The notes beneath the pieces were generated by a model that was given only the letters and a program-made list of their open reading frames with translations, ran no database searches and was not told where the DNA came from. Shown here one piece after another: positions 18,972 to 27,467 of a DNA stretch of 64,000 nt. The stretch's first letter is position 1. Each line of letters opens with the position of its first letter. Position numbers and translations under genes: made by a program. Source of the DNA: Clostridiales bacterium UBA6114 (lineage in GTDB: Bacteria > Bacillota > Clostridia > Oscillospirales > Butyricicoccaceae); NCBI GenBank assembly GCA_002423435.1, contig DIWE01000022.1, positions 22,971 through 86,970 on the forward strand, read 5' to 3'.

Positions 18972-19163
18972 CAGAGTGTCGAAAAAATATATTTTGGGAA
19001 TTGTTAAGGGGCCGAAGCCTCTTAACTTGGGATAAGTCCGCAGGCGGACATGCGCCGCCGGAGGACACCCTGGACAAAACCGATGGTTTTGTCCGCACCT
19101 GGAGGAGTATTGAGGGGGAATGGGATTCCCCCTCAAAAGGCTGTCGAGTCTTTCGACAGCCTC
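18972..19163. mobile_element. Family B palindrome-array element, copy B3 (192 bp)
   Basis: This copy starts CAGAGTGTCGAAAAA and ends with TTTCGACAGCCTC, imperfect inverted repeats. Inside are five palindromes in order: TTAAGGGGC/GCCTCTTAA, GTCCGC/GCGGAC, GGACAAAACC/GGTTTTGTCC, TGAGGGGGAA/TTCCCCCTCA and AGGCTGTCGA/TCGACAGCCT. It is the same length as copy B4 and opposite in orientation to it. No duplicated flanking hairpin is visible here, unlike the other three copies. It sits between the iron alcohol dehydrogenase and aldolase genes of one operon. Confidence 0.85.
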
Positions 19164-19183
19164 AATAAGGCTTTTATACTGTT

Positions 19184-20341
19184 TCATTTCAGGCCGTTTA
19201 ACGCCCTGCGGCTGATTTCAACCAGATCCTTCACCCCGGCGAGACGCGGATTTACCGCGACGTTGCCGCTTAGGATGCCTTCCTTCGCAATTTTTTCAAG
19301 GTCTCCCTCCGTGACCTTCCAATCCTTCAGTCCCTCGGTAAGGCCTATATCGGAAAGCAGCTTTTTGACCGCGTCCACAGCCTTTTTCGCCCCGTCGCAC
19401 GGCGCAAGTCCGTCCACATTCTCACCGAATATTTTCGCTATGGTGATATATTTCTCGGTCGCGGCCGGCAGGTTGTATTCCATGACCCAGGGCAGCAAAA
19501 TCGCGTTTATTACGCCGTGGGGGATGTGAAAATGCGCGCCGAACGGGATCGCGAGCGCATGGGAAAGCCCCAGCCTGGTCACGTTGAACGCAAGCGCCGC
19601 GACGAGGCTTCCGACCAGCATGTCCTCTCTCGCCTCGATGTCGTCGCCCCTATTTACCGCCCTGCGCAGCGAACGCGCGATCATCTCCATGGCGCGGATG
19701 GACATCCCCTCGGAGATCGGCTGCGTGCTTTTGGCGACATAGGATTCCATCGCATGACAGAGCGCGTCCATGCCGGTGGCCGCCGTAACGCGCGGCGGCA
19801 GGCTGAGCGTCAGCTCCGGGTCGACAATCGCCAGCACGGGCATGATGTTCCAGCCCCCGACGCTTGCCTTGATATCGTTTGTTTTATCGGCCAGCACAGA
19901 CCAGAAGGTGGCCTCGCTTCCGGTCCCGGCGGTTGTGGGAACGGCAACGATTGGCAAGGGCTGCTTCTTTACAAGGCCGAAACCGACATAATCAAAGATC
20001 TTCCCCTCGTTGACCGCCATTGCGGCCACCGCCTTCGCGGTGTCCATCGAGCTTCCGCCGCCGATACCCAGCACGATGTCCGCGGAAAATTCTTTCAGCA
20101 TCCGGGTCGCCGCCTCGACTCCCTGGATCGTCGGCTCGGGCTCCACCTCGTGAAAGATCACATATGGAAGCTCCGCGCTTTTGATCGATTCCTCAATGCC
20201 CGAGAGTATCCCCGCCTGCAGCACCCCGTTGTCGGTGATCAGAATAACGCGGGTCCCGCCAAGCCCCTTCAGTTTTTCTCCCGTCTGTTTTGAGCTGCCG
20301 CGCCCCACAAAAAGCTCGGTCGGCATCTTGTAAGTAAACAT
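19184..20341 (-). CDS. Iron-containing alcohol dehydrogenase
   Basis: This 385-residue group III alcohol dehydrogenase has the NAD motif GGGSSMD (94-100) and metal ligands Asp192, His196, His261 and His275 (GMDALCHAMESY and GLSHALAIPFGAHFHIPHG). It would reduce an aldehyde or oxidise an alcohol, for example glycolaldehyde or lactaldehyde released by the neighbouring aldolases. A GGGGG ribosome site precedes the ATG at 20341. Confidence 0.93.
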   Translation of the reverse strand: MFTYKMPTELFVGRGSSKQTGEKLKGLGGTRVILITDNGVLQAGILSGIEESIKSAELPYVIFHEVEPEPTIQGVEAATRMLKEFSADIVLGIGGGSSMDTAKAVAAMAVNEGKIFDYVGFGLVKKQPLPIVAVPTTAGTGSEATFWSVLADKTNDIKASVGGWNIMPVLAIVDPELTLSLPPRVTAATGMDALCHAMESYVAKSTQPISEGMSIRAMEMIARSLRRAVNRGDDIEAREDMLVGSLVAALAFNVTRLGLSHALAIPFGAHFHIPHGVINAILLPWVMEYNLPAATEKYITIAKIFGENVDGLAPCDGAKKAVDAVKKLLSDIGLTEGLKDWKVTEGDLEKIAKEGILSGNVAVNPRLAGVKDLVEISRRALNGLK

Positions 20342-20391
20342 GAAAAAATCCCCCTTTATAATGTCTCATATTCGGCTTTGATCGGGGCGGC

Positions 20392-21402
20392 TTAAGCGCC
20401 TTCCCCGAAACGGCGCCTGCAGATATCCGCAGCGGCCGTTATGGCCTTATAAAACTGTTTGTAGTCCGCGATGCCCTTGTATGCGATATCATAGGCCGTT
20501 CCGTGGGCGACCGTCGTGCGTACGAAAGGCAGTCCCGCCGTGATGACGGCGGCGGGGACATCCTTTGAAATCAGCTTGATCGCGATGTTTGAGGAATCGT
20601 GAAACAGCAGAATAAGCGCGTCGAACTCGCCCTTTTGCCCCCGCTCGTAAATAGTGTCGGCCGGCAGCGGATCGCTTATGCACACGCCCTCTTCGCGAAG
20701 TCTTTTGACCGCGGGCATAAAAATCTCCTGCTCCTCGCCGCCCAAAAGCCCTCCGTCCCCTGCATGGGGGTTAAATCCGGCAAGCCCGATTCTGGCGCTT
20801 TTAAACCCAAAGCTCTTGAGCGTAAGATCCGCTTTGGAGATAAACTCATAAAGCGTCCCGGTCGTGATCATCTCGATGGCCTTGCGCAGCGGAACATGGG
20901 TCGTCACCTGAAAAACATAGCATCCGCCCTGCAAAATGACCGTCGACGCTTTTTTAGCGCCGCCGAGATGGGCGAAAAGCTCGGTGGCCCCCATAAACGG
21001 CGAGCCCGCCATGCGCATCGCCTCCTTGTTGGTCGGCGCGGTGCAGGTGGCGTCGAGCTCCCCGCCCCGGATCAGCTTTACCGCCTCATGGATACAGCGT
21101 ATCGCAAACTCCCCGTTTCCGGCCTGCAGTACGCCCGGTATGTACTCGTAACGAAGCGGAAGGTCGATCAGATCGATTATACCGTATTCGCCGACGGCGT
21201 CCTCCGTTTTTTTAATGCAACGCACCGGCATCGAAAGTCCTCTTGACTGGAGCGCCCGCTTTAACACCTCCCCGTTTCCGATCACAACGGGTACGCATTC
21301 TTCATACAGCTCTTTCTGCGCAAGGCACATGCATACGACTTCAGGTCCGATGCCCGCCGGATCGCCTATCGTAATTCCGATCCGCGGTTTTGATTTATCC
21401 AT
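20392..21402 (-). CDS. pdxA2: PdxA2-like 4-phospho-D-threonate/erythronate dehydrogenase
   Basis: This 336-residue PdxA-family protein keeps the metal-binding histidines at 169 (THVPL), 213 (GFNPHAGDGG) and 268, and GITIGDPAGIGPE at the start. PdxA2 enzymes oxidise and decarboxylate 4-phospho-tetronates to dihydroxyacetone phosphate; PdxA itself acts in vitamin B6 synthesis. The catabolic neighbours favour PdxA2. The motif around His268 reads HDSSNIAIK rather than the usual HDQGL-type sequence, keeping His, Asp and Lys. No DUF1537 kinase, the usual PdxA2 partner, is in the window. Confidence 0.82.
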   Translation of the reverse strand: MDKSKPRIGITIGDPAGIGPEVVCMCLAQKELYEECVPVVIGNGEVLKRALQSRGLSMPVRCIKKTEDAVGEYGIIDLIDLPLRYEYIPGVLQAGNGEFAIRCIHEAVKLIRGGELDATCTAPTNKEAMRMAGSPFMGATELFAHLGGAKKASTVILQGGCYVFQVTTHVPLRKAIEMITTGTLYEFISKADLTLKSFGFKSARIGLAGFNPHAGDGGLLGGEEQEIFMPAVKRLREEGVCISDPLPADTIYERGQKGEFDALILLFHDSSNIAIKLISKDVPAAVITAGLPFVRTTVAHGTAYDIAYKGIADYKQFYKAITAAADICRRRFGEGA

Positions 21403-21436
21403 TGTCTCCCTCCCTTTTCAGATATCGTCGGCATGA

Positions 21437-22432
21437 TCAGCCCTTCAGTTTGCAGGCGATCTTTTCAATCAGCTCGGCGGACGGCGCTTTCCGGTCGATT
21501 TCAGAGACCTCGACGATCAGCCTGTACAGGTCGACGCCCTGTTCCCTTGCGACCTTCTCAAACAGCTTTGCAAAGCTCGAATGGCAGCCGGCGTAACCGT
21601 ATATCAGATCGATGGGCTTGATCGCGCTCTGGTAGCCGTAAGCCTCCATCGCCGGGGCGAGCTCCTCGTCTATAAAGTGCAAAAGGGCGTAAAAGTCGAT
21701 CTCCTGAAGCTTGCCGACCCTGCGGAGCACCGCGACCGCGACCTCGGTGGCGAGATTTCCCGCGCTGCGCGCAAGCCCCATCAGGCCGCAATCCAGCGTC
21801 TGGGCTCCCGCCTCTGCCGCCGCGACCGCGTTTGCCGTCGAAAGGCCAAGATTGTTATGTCCGTGAAAGGCGACCGGGATATCGACAGATTTTGCCATCT
21901 CGGTTATGTATTCCCCGACCTGCTCGGGCGTCATGGTACCCGCCGAATCCATGATCGCAATTTCGTCAAGGCCGCATTTCGCAAGCATCTTTGCCTCCGC
22001 GGCCAGCTCCTTTGCGGAGAGAATATATCCCTTCATCATGGAATACCGGCATTTCATGCCGAAGGATTTTACCCGCCTGACACCCTCGCAGGAGGCCTCG
22101 CCGTCGCCCGCGTTCGCGCCGATGCGCAGAAACCGGAGGCCCTTGTTCGCGCAAAGCCTGATATTTTCCTCGGAAGTATTTTTATACCCTATGAACATGC
22201 CGATTTCCGCCTGGCTTATGTACGGCGCGGCAAGGTCCAGATACTCCTCGTCTGTAAGCGGTGAAATCGAGTTGTTCGCCGTATACGCGCCGACGCCCAG
22301 GCAATTGCCCATTTCAATAATCCTGATGTTGCTTTTTATCAGGCCCCTGATGATCAGCGTTGTGAGCTCGGCGGAAAAGCCCTTTCCCACTACATTTGCT
22401 CCGTCGCGCAATGTACAATCCAGTAATTGCAT
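21437..22432 (-). CDS. DRE-TIM metallolyase (4-hydroxy-2-oxovalerate/HMG-CoA lyase-like aldolase)
   Basis: This 331-residue TIM-barrel protein has the family signature DCTLRDG (5-11), metal-binding His190 and His192 in HGHNNLG, and GLARSAGN in place of GLGRGAGN. It resembles 4-hydroxy-2-oxovalerate aldolases (MhpE/DmpG/BphI) and probably splits a 4-hydroxy-2-oxoacid into pyruvate and an aldehyde. No acylating aldehyde dehydrogenase of the BphJ type lies next to it. It is the first gene of the operon, with GGAGG before the ATG. Confidence 0.85.
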   Translation of the reverse strand: MQLLDCTLRDGANVVGKGFSAELTTLIIRGLIKSNIRIIEMGNCLGVGAYTANNSISPLTDEEYLDLAAPYISQAEIGMFIGYKNTSEENIRLCANKGLRFLRIGANAGDGEASCEGVRRVKSFGMKCRYSMMKGYILSAKELAAEAKMLAKCGLDEIAIMDSAGTMTPEQVGEYITEMAKSVDIPVAFHGHNNLGLSTANAVAAAEAGAQTLDCGLMGLARSAGNLATEVAVAVLRRVGKLQEIDFYALLHFIDEELAPAMEAYGYQSAIKPIDLIYGYAGCHSSFAKLFEKVAREQGVDLYRLIVEVSEIDRKAPSAELIEKIACKLKG

Positions 22433-22533
22433 TCCGTTTCCTCCTCAGATTTTTTTGATATACATCCGAATGCCTTCATTTCTCCATCGCTTCCCTGATT
22501 TTCTGCGTTTTACATTCAGGCGTTCATCGTATA

Positions 22534-22546
22534 ATGCATCATGCAT
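22534..22546. promoter_or_regulatory. Palindromic operator ATGCAT-C-ATGCAT (site 1)
   Basis: A perfect ATGCAT/ATGCAT inverted repeat around one base, 102 bp upstream of the first gene of the operon starting at 22432. Near-identical sites occur at 22637 and 24627. It is the probable site of the GntR protein encoded at 22778, given size, symmetry and position. Confidence 0.7.
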
Positions 22547-22636
22547 TATTTTATTGTTACTTTATCACAAATCGATTTTAAAGTAAAGATTAAATATAGC
22601 TGTATTCAATAAAACACAGCTAAAAAATAATTTTTC

Positions 22637-22649
22637 ATGCATTATGCAT
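22637..22649. promoter_or_regulatory. Palindromic operator ATGCAT-T-ATGCAT (site 2)
   Basis: The second copy of the motif lies between the divergent operon and the GntR gene, 129 bp before the GntR start and close to a TTGATA/TAGACT-like promoter. Self-regulation of the GntR gene is likely. The surrounding 22433-22777 region otherwise holds only AT-rich sequence and a TAGCTGT/ACAGCTA inverted repeat at about 22598-22624. Confidence 0.7.
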
Positions 22650-22777
22650 TTTAAAGTTGATAAATCCATTGCCTATGTGCTAGACTGATTATAAAAACAA
22701 TGGCTGCCGTATACGCCCGCGGAACGGTCTTTTCAGGCAGTGATTCGGCAATGAAAAAAAGGGGAAAAGAGTAATAT

Positions 22778-23458
22778 ATGGAAACATCGGAATTTAATTT
22801 TGCAATTGATGATTTGCGAAGCACCAGCGACAAGGTCTGCGACACCATCCGGCGCGCGATTATATCCAAAACGCTGCCTGCCGGTGAACGTCTGGTGGAA
22901 GCCAAAATCGCCAAAGAGCTGAAGGTAAGCATTACCCCCGTGCGGCAGGCGTTTGCCCGGCTTGCAAACCAGGGCCTATTGATCGTCTATCCGTTTAAGG
23001 GAACCTATGTCACCAAGATCACGAGGAAATACGTAAACGACGTCATTTTTGTCAGGAAATATCTCGAGTCCGCCGCCGCGGATCTTTGCTTTGACAAGCT
23101 GAGCAAGGAAGATGCGGATACCCTCCTTTCATACTGCGATATGTCGGAAAAATTTTTTAACGAGGGCAACCTGTATGCGGCGATCGACTATGACATCATG
23201 TTCCACAATTACTTTTTCGACCGCTGCGGCAACGAGCTTCTCGTCGCGATGTGGAACAGCATCAGAAGCCGCATCCAGTACATCCAGTCTTACAACAAGC
23301 CCAAAACGCTTCCGCCCGACTATATGCAGATGCGCCACGGCGGTATGGTCGAGGCGATCCGCAAGGGCGACAAGCAGGAATTTATCGAGCTTTTACGGTT
23401 TCATATTGAAACCTCAAATAACTACGCCACCTATCATTCGGAGGACGAATCGGAGTAA
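22778..23458 (+). CDS. GntR-family transcriptional regulator (FCD type)
   Basis: This 226-residue regulator has an N-terminal winged HTH (about 13-78, recognition part SITPVRQAFARLANQGLL) and an all-helical FCD ligand domain with metal-site histidines (DIMFHNYFF, MRHGGMVEAI, LRFHIETSN). Such proteins sense organic acids. It is divergent from the 22432-10700 operon and close to three ATGCAT-N-ATGCAT palindromes, one of them in front of the Ldh2-type gene at 24594. It is followed by a strong terminator. Confidence 0.93.
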   Translation: METSEFNFAIDDLRSTSDKVCDTIRRAIISKTLPAGERLVEAKIAKELKVSITPVRQAFARLANQGLLIVYPFKGTYVTKITRKYVNDVIFVRKYLESAAADLCFDKLSKEDADTLLSYCDMSEKFFNEGNLYAAIDYDIMFHNYFFDRCGNELLVAMWNSIRSRIQYIQSYNKPKTLPPDYMQMRHGGMVEAIRKGDKQEFIELLRFHIETSNNYATYHSEDESE

Positions 23459-23501
23459 AACGGCGTCGCCGGATTTCCTTCACATATGAATATCAGGCAT
23501 G

Positions 23502-23531
23502 AAAAGTCCGGACATATTGTCCGGCTTTTTT
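23502..23531. terminator. Rho-independent terminator after GntR gene
   Basis: AAAAG and CCGGAC pair with GTCCGG and CTTTT, followed by a T-run. It sits between the convergent GntR and Ldh2-type genes and can serve the plus strand. Confidence 0.85.
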
Positions 23532-23547
23532 CATTTCTCCCGTTTGC

Positions 23548-24594
23548 TCAGATCAGAAACGGCACACCGGATTTCTCGCCCAGCTCGCGAAGCTCTTCGT
23601 AAACGATGTCGGAAAGTTCAATGCCGTTTTTCCGGCGCTCCCTTCTGCGGTTATGCTCAATCTCGCCCGGCACAAAAAGCTCGTCAACGCCGTCGTTTTT
23701 GGGAAGCGCCTTGATTTCGGCGATCATCTGCTCCATGCGCGTCTTAAAACGGTCGACCTGAATGAATTTGGAGATGTCGATCGCGCAGAAAAATTGACCC
23801 AAATCCTGCGGATTTTCAAAATCGCTCCACATATTGTTCAGATGCGGGCCGAATTCGGCGCCGCTCAGTATGCCGCACAGCACCTCTATAAACAAGGCCA
23901 GGCCGTATCCCTTCGGGCCTCCGATCGGGACAACGCTGCCCTTGACCCCTTCGGCGGCGTCTGTCGTGGGCTTTCCGTCCTTGGTGAGAGCCCAGCCGAG
24001 AGGGATTTCCTTTCCGAGCTTGGCAGCTAGTATGACCTTTCCCATTGCAACCACGCTCGGCGCCATGTCGAGGATCATCGGGTCATTCGTGGTCGGAACG
24101 CCGATCGCGAGCGGATTTGTGCCCAGATAGGGTTTTGAGCTGCCCCAGGGCGCGATGTTCGGCGGCGCGTTGGTCCCCGTCACCCCGACCATGTTTTCGT
24201 CGGCCGCAAGCTTAACATAATAGGAAGCCATCCCATAATGATTGGAATTTCTGACCGTTGCAAAGCAGCATCCGTTTTCCTTTGCCTTTTCAACGCACCG
24301 CTTCATAGTGTAAACGCCGGTCACCATGCCCATCGAATTGCAGGCGTCAAGCGCCATGCTCGCCGGGTATTCCTTTTCGACATTAACCTGAGACCTCTTG
24401 CTGACCACACCCGTTTCAAGCCTTTTTAAGTAAATCGCCATGCGGCTTACACCATGTGATTCCACACCGCACAGGTCGGCGTCAACCAGGCTGTCGGCTA
24501 CGATAAAGGCGTCTTCCCGCGACACACCCTGCGCCTCAATCAGTTTTTGACAATAACTGCGCAAATCCTCCCAATGGACCTTATGTATCCCCAC
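23548..24594 (-). CDS. Ldh2-family malate/L-lactate/ureidoglycolate-type dehydrogenase
   Basis: This 348-residue NAD(P)-dependent enzyme has the Ldh2 hallmarks GVESHGVSRM, TVRNSNHYGMASYY (catalytic His), GTNPLAIGVPT and GPKGYGLALFIEVLCG. It oxidises a 2-hydroxyacid such as malate, L-lactate, sulfolactate or ureidoglycolate; the substrate cannot be read off. The start is a GTG with GGGAG 9 bases before it. It has its own ATGCAT-type operator at 24627 and is insulated from the LarA-like gene by a terminator. Confidence 0.9.
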   Translation of the reverse strand: MGIHKVHWEDLRSYCQKLIEAQGVSREDAFIVADSLVDADLCGVESHGVSRMAIYLKRLETGVVSKRSQVNVEKEYPASMALDACNSMGMVTGVYTMKRCVEKAKENGCCFATVRNSNHYGMASYYVKLAADENMVGVTGTNAPPNIAPWGSSKPYLGTNPLAIGVPTTNDPMILDMAPSVVAMGKVILAAKLGKEIPLGWALTKDGKPTTDAAEGVKGSVVPIGGPKGYGLALFIEVLCGILSGAEFGPHLNNMWSDFENPQDLGQFFCAIDISKFIQVDRFKTRMEQMIAEIKALPKNDGVDELFVPGEIEHNRRRERRKNGIELSDIVYEELRELGEKSGVPFLI

Positions 24595-24626
24595 TCTGAC
24601 CGTCTCCCTTTAATAAGTATTTTTCG

Positions 24627-24639
24627 ATGCATCATGCAT
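24627..24639. promoter_or_regulatory. Palindromic operator ATGCAT-C-ATGCAT (site 3)
   Basis: Third copy of the motif, 33 bp upstream of the GTG start of the Ldh2-type gene. It places that gene in the same regulon as the PdxA2/TRAP operon, and overlap with the promoter suggests repression. Confidence 0.7.
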
Positions 24640-24773
24640 GATATCTTATCCGAATTATACCATGGCCGCTTTGAAAAGTAAATAGTGACTTCCGAGCAAA
24701 CCGATTTATCGTTTATTTCAGCGGCTTAAGCCGTGCGAACGACCCGGGGCATCGGCATATCTTTGTTGTAAAA

Positions 24774-24813
24774 GCGCCCGAAAAGTCCGGCTAAAGCCGG
24801 ACTTTTCGGGCGC
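24774..24813 (-). terminator. Terminator after LarA-like/2HCT genes
   Basis: A perfect 18-bp stem (GCGCCCGAAAAGTCCGGC with its complement) around TAAA. On the minus strand it is followed by TTTT, just after the LarA-like stop at 24826, so it ends transcription of the upstream minus-strand genes. Confidence 0.85.
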
Positions 24814-24825
24814 AAAATATATTGT

Positions 24826-26094
24826 TTACTCGAGAACATGCGGGATAATGTTCGCGGCCTGCGCCATTACGGTAATAATCTCGGCCGGCTTACCCGAAAG
24901 CGACCGATCTACGGCCGACTGGAGAGTCGGGGCCCATTCCAGCTTCGCGTCATAGAGCTCCTTTTCGCCGATCTGATCCGTGACGACGATTACGCGGCCT
25001 TTGAGCAGTGCCCGGGCAAAATTGAACGCCTTATTGTTTCCAACGTTAAAGCCCTCTTTTGCATAACGCTCTATGATTTCCTGCGGCGTTTTTCCCTCGA
25101 TCATCCACCGGCGGAAGTTTTCCTCGCCGAAGCCGTCCCTGCACTCGGCCACGATAATAAAGGTACAGCCGGGCTTCCCGATGACCTCCGCGACCGAGAG
25201 CGCTTTTTGCGACTGGTAAAGATCGATGTCCCGCGGAAAGCCTCCGGGGCTGGCCACAATAATATCGGCGCGTTTCGGGATTTCCACCTCGCTGACCGCT
25301 TTACACATGGCCACGCCCGCCTGATGGGCGATTTCCAGGTCGCCGGCGACGAAATTGATAAACTGCTTATTAGGGTCCTGCACGGCGTTTACTATGTATT
25401 TGACGCCGACCTTTTTTGCCGCGGCCAAGGCGATCTCATGAAACGGATTCCCATAAATGAATCCCATGGCCGGTTCATATTGGTAAACCGGAAAGGAGTG
25501 GTGGATATGCAGTGTTTTCAGGCTCGCCACTCCGGGAACAATACTTTTTCTGCCGCCGCTGTAGCCCGCGGTATGGATAGGGGCTATCAGGCCGGTCGTT
25601 ATCAGCAGGGAGCATTCGGTAACCAGGCGGTTTAAGTAAATGGGCATACCTGTGTCTGTGTCGCCGACGTAAACCATATTGGCATCGTCACGGCAATCAT
25701 GCGCCACCATCTGCAGCCGTTTTCGATATTCTTCCCCGACGATCTGATCCATTTCCCCAATCGTCGGAGAGCGGTGGCTTCCGGTTGCAAACAAAACTTT
25801 AACCTGATTATCACGAATGCCGACCGATTTAAGCCTGCCCATGACTTCCTTCATAATCAGCCGATTGGGCCCCGGACGGGTATGATCGTTCACAACGATG
25901 ACCACCGTATCCCGGGCCTTTGCCAATTCTTCCAGGCGGGGGGCCGAGTAGGGATGATCCATCGCCTTCCTTAATAAAACGGGGAGGGCTTCGCCGACAA
26001 TGCTTTTTTTTGCCTCAACCAACTGAATTTTTATAGAATCCTCAACCTGTGCCGTCTGCTCTCCGGCCCCATAGGGAACGCTGATTTTCTGCAT
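24826..26094 (-). CDS. LarA-like nickel-dependent 2-hydroxyacid racemase/epimerase
   Basis: This 422-residue protein keeps the residues known in lactate racemase LarA: DHTR (70-73), His107 (ATGSHRSP), His174, Lys183 (AGYSGGRKSIVPGV, the lysine that holds the nickel-pincer cofactor) and His198/199. LarA homologues racemise or epimerise 2-hydroxyacids including malate, phenyllactate and sugar acids. No larB, larC or larE maturation genes are visible, so cofactor would come from elsewhere in the genome. It is 9 bp after the 2HCT transporter gene. A paralogue lies at 29690. Confidence 0.9.
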   Translation of the reverse strand: MQKISVPYGAGEQTAQVEDSIKIQLVEAKKSIVGEALPVLLRKAMDHPYSAPRLEELAKARDTVVIVVNDHTRPGPNRLIMKEVMGRLKSVGIRDNQVKVLFATGSHRSPTIGEMDQIVGEEYRKRLQMVAHDCRDDANMVYVGDTDTGMPIYLNRLVTECSLLITTGLIAPIHTAGYSGGRKSIVPGVASLKTLHIHHSFPVYQYEPAMGFIYGNPFHEIALAAAKKVGVKYIVNAVQDPNKQFINFVAGDLEIAHQAGVAMCKAVSEVEIPKRADIIVASPGGFPRDIDLYQSQKALSVAEVIGKPGCTFIIVAECRDGFGEENFRRWMIEGKTPQEIIERYAKEGFNVGNNKAFNFARALLKGRVIVVTDQIGEKELYDAKLEWAPTLQSAVDRSLSGKPAEIITVMAQAANIIPHVLE

Positions 26095-26103
26095 AACGGA
26101 TCG

Positions 26104-27414
26104 TCACAGGCCATAGCCGATAAGCGGCGCCAAAACGCTTGCGATGAGAATGATAATCGCGCCGCCGATTCGGGATGAAATCTGCGCAAAAGGCATCAGC
26201 TCCATCCGGTTTGCCGCGCCAAGCGTGGCGATATCGCCCGACCCGCCCATGTTGGCCATACAGAGCCCCGCGGTGATCGCGCATTCAACCTGATAAAAGC
26301 CCAGCGCCTTTCCGATAAACCACGGCCCCAGGATCGCGCCTAGAAGCGTCATCAAAACAAGGATAAAATATGTGGCGTTTAAGTTGGCGATCACGACCGC
26401 GAGGTCCGTATATACAAAGCCTATGCTGAACAGCACGCACGGAATCGCAACCCTCATAATAAAGGAGTACCACTGATACACGTCCTCCTGAAGCCGTTCC
26501 GGAAAGACGCCGGAAATCTTGCATACCGCGCACGACAGGATCGTCCATGCATAGTAATGTATGCTTGGAACCAGTTTGCTGATCAATATGCCTATGGTGA
26601 AGAAGATGCCCGTTATGATAAAGCCTCTGCCCATAGCCAGCGGGTCGAGCGGTTTTTTCTCCCTGGCGGCCTCATCCGGGGTGATTGCACTTCTCATAAG
26701 CCTGCCGTTGCCTGTGGTCTTGGGAAATTTGTTGCCGACGCTGTTCAATATCCCCGCGGAGACGACCGCAAGGGCATTCCCGATGACGACGGCCGGCATA
26801 ATCATTGAAAGATAATAAGCGTTGTCTTTCGACATGGCGGCCGCATAGGTCGCGGCCGTGGGAACGGCCCCCGCCGACGTGCCGCCTCCCATAATCGGAA
26901 GGGAAACAAACAAAATTGCCTGCCTCCACCCGTACCCCATGATCTGCCCGGTTATGGCGGTCAGCCCGAAGGCCAGGGCGATCCCGCCGAGAATCGGGAC
27001 AAAGTATAAAGCGCCGGCTTTAATCAGAAGCTTTCGGTCCATGGCAAGTATACTGCCGCAAATCAAAGCGCCCACGACCCAGCCGATATAATCCATTGAT
27101 TTCACGAAATCCGAGATCAACGTTGTGGTGCTTTCGGAAAACACGTTAAAATACATCAGCACTGCGGCGCCGAAAATGGCGACAAACGAGCCGCCTCCCA
27201 GATAAGTATTAACGACAGGGACGGTCTCTCCTACCTTATCCAGCATGATGCCGAAAACCGTGCAGATCGTATAGGCGCCTAAAAATCCCTTCGGACTTGC
27301 ATCGAAGATAATCCCCAGAACGGTAATGAAGAAAAACAAAAGAAAATACTTTCCGGGCACATACCCGAAATACAGATTATCCCAGAAATTCGCTTTCTTC
27401 TCCAAGGTCTCCAC
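26104..27414 (-). CDS. 2-hydroxycarboxylate transporter (2HCT family)
   Basis: This 436-residue membrane protein has the two inverted 2HCT signature loops, GGGTSAGAVP and CMANMGGSGDIATL, found in CitS, CimH and MleP. Such proteins move malate, citrate or lactate across the membrane with sodium or protons or by exchange. The start is a GTG with AAAGGGG 7 bases upstream. It precedes a LarA-like racemase, which fits uptake of a racemic or unusual 2-hydroxyacid. Confidence 0.92.
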   Translation of the reverse strand: METLEKKANFWDNLYFGYVPGKYFLLFFFITVLGIIFDASPKGFLGAYTICTVFGIMLDKVGETVPVVNTYLGGGSFVAIFGAAVLMYFNVFSESTTTLISDFVKSMDYIGWVVGALICGSILAMDRKLLIKAGALYFVPILGGIALAFGLTAITGQIMGYGWRQAILFVSLPIMGGGTSAGAVPTAATYAAAMSKDNAYYLSMIMPAVVIGNALAVVSAGILNSVGNKFPKTTGNGRLMRSAITPDEAAREKKPLDPLAMGRGFIITGIFFTIGILISKLVPSIHYYAWTILSCAVCKISGVFPERLQEDVYQWYSFIMRVAIPCVLFSIGFVYTDLAVVIANLNATYFILVLMTLLGAILGPWFIGKALGFYQVECAITAGLCMANMGGSGDIATLGAANRMELMPFAQISSRIGGAIIILIASVLAPLIGYGL

Positions 27415-27467
27415 AATGCTACCCCTTTCATCACGTTAAAAATATTGCGGCACACAGTGCCGGACGA

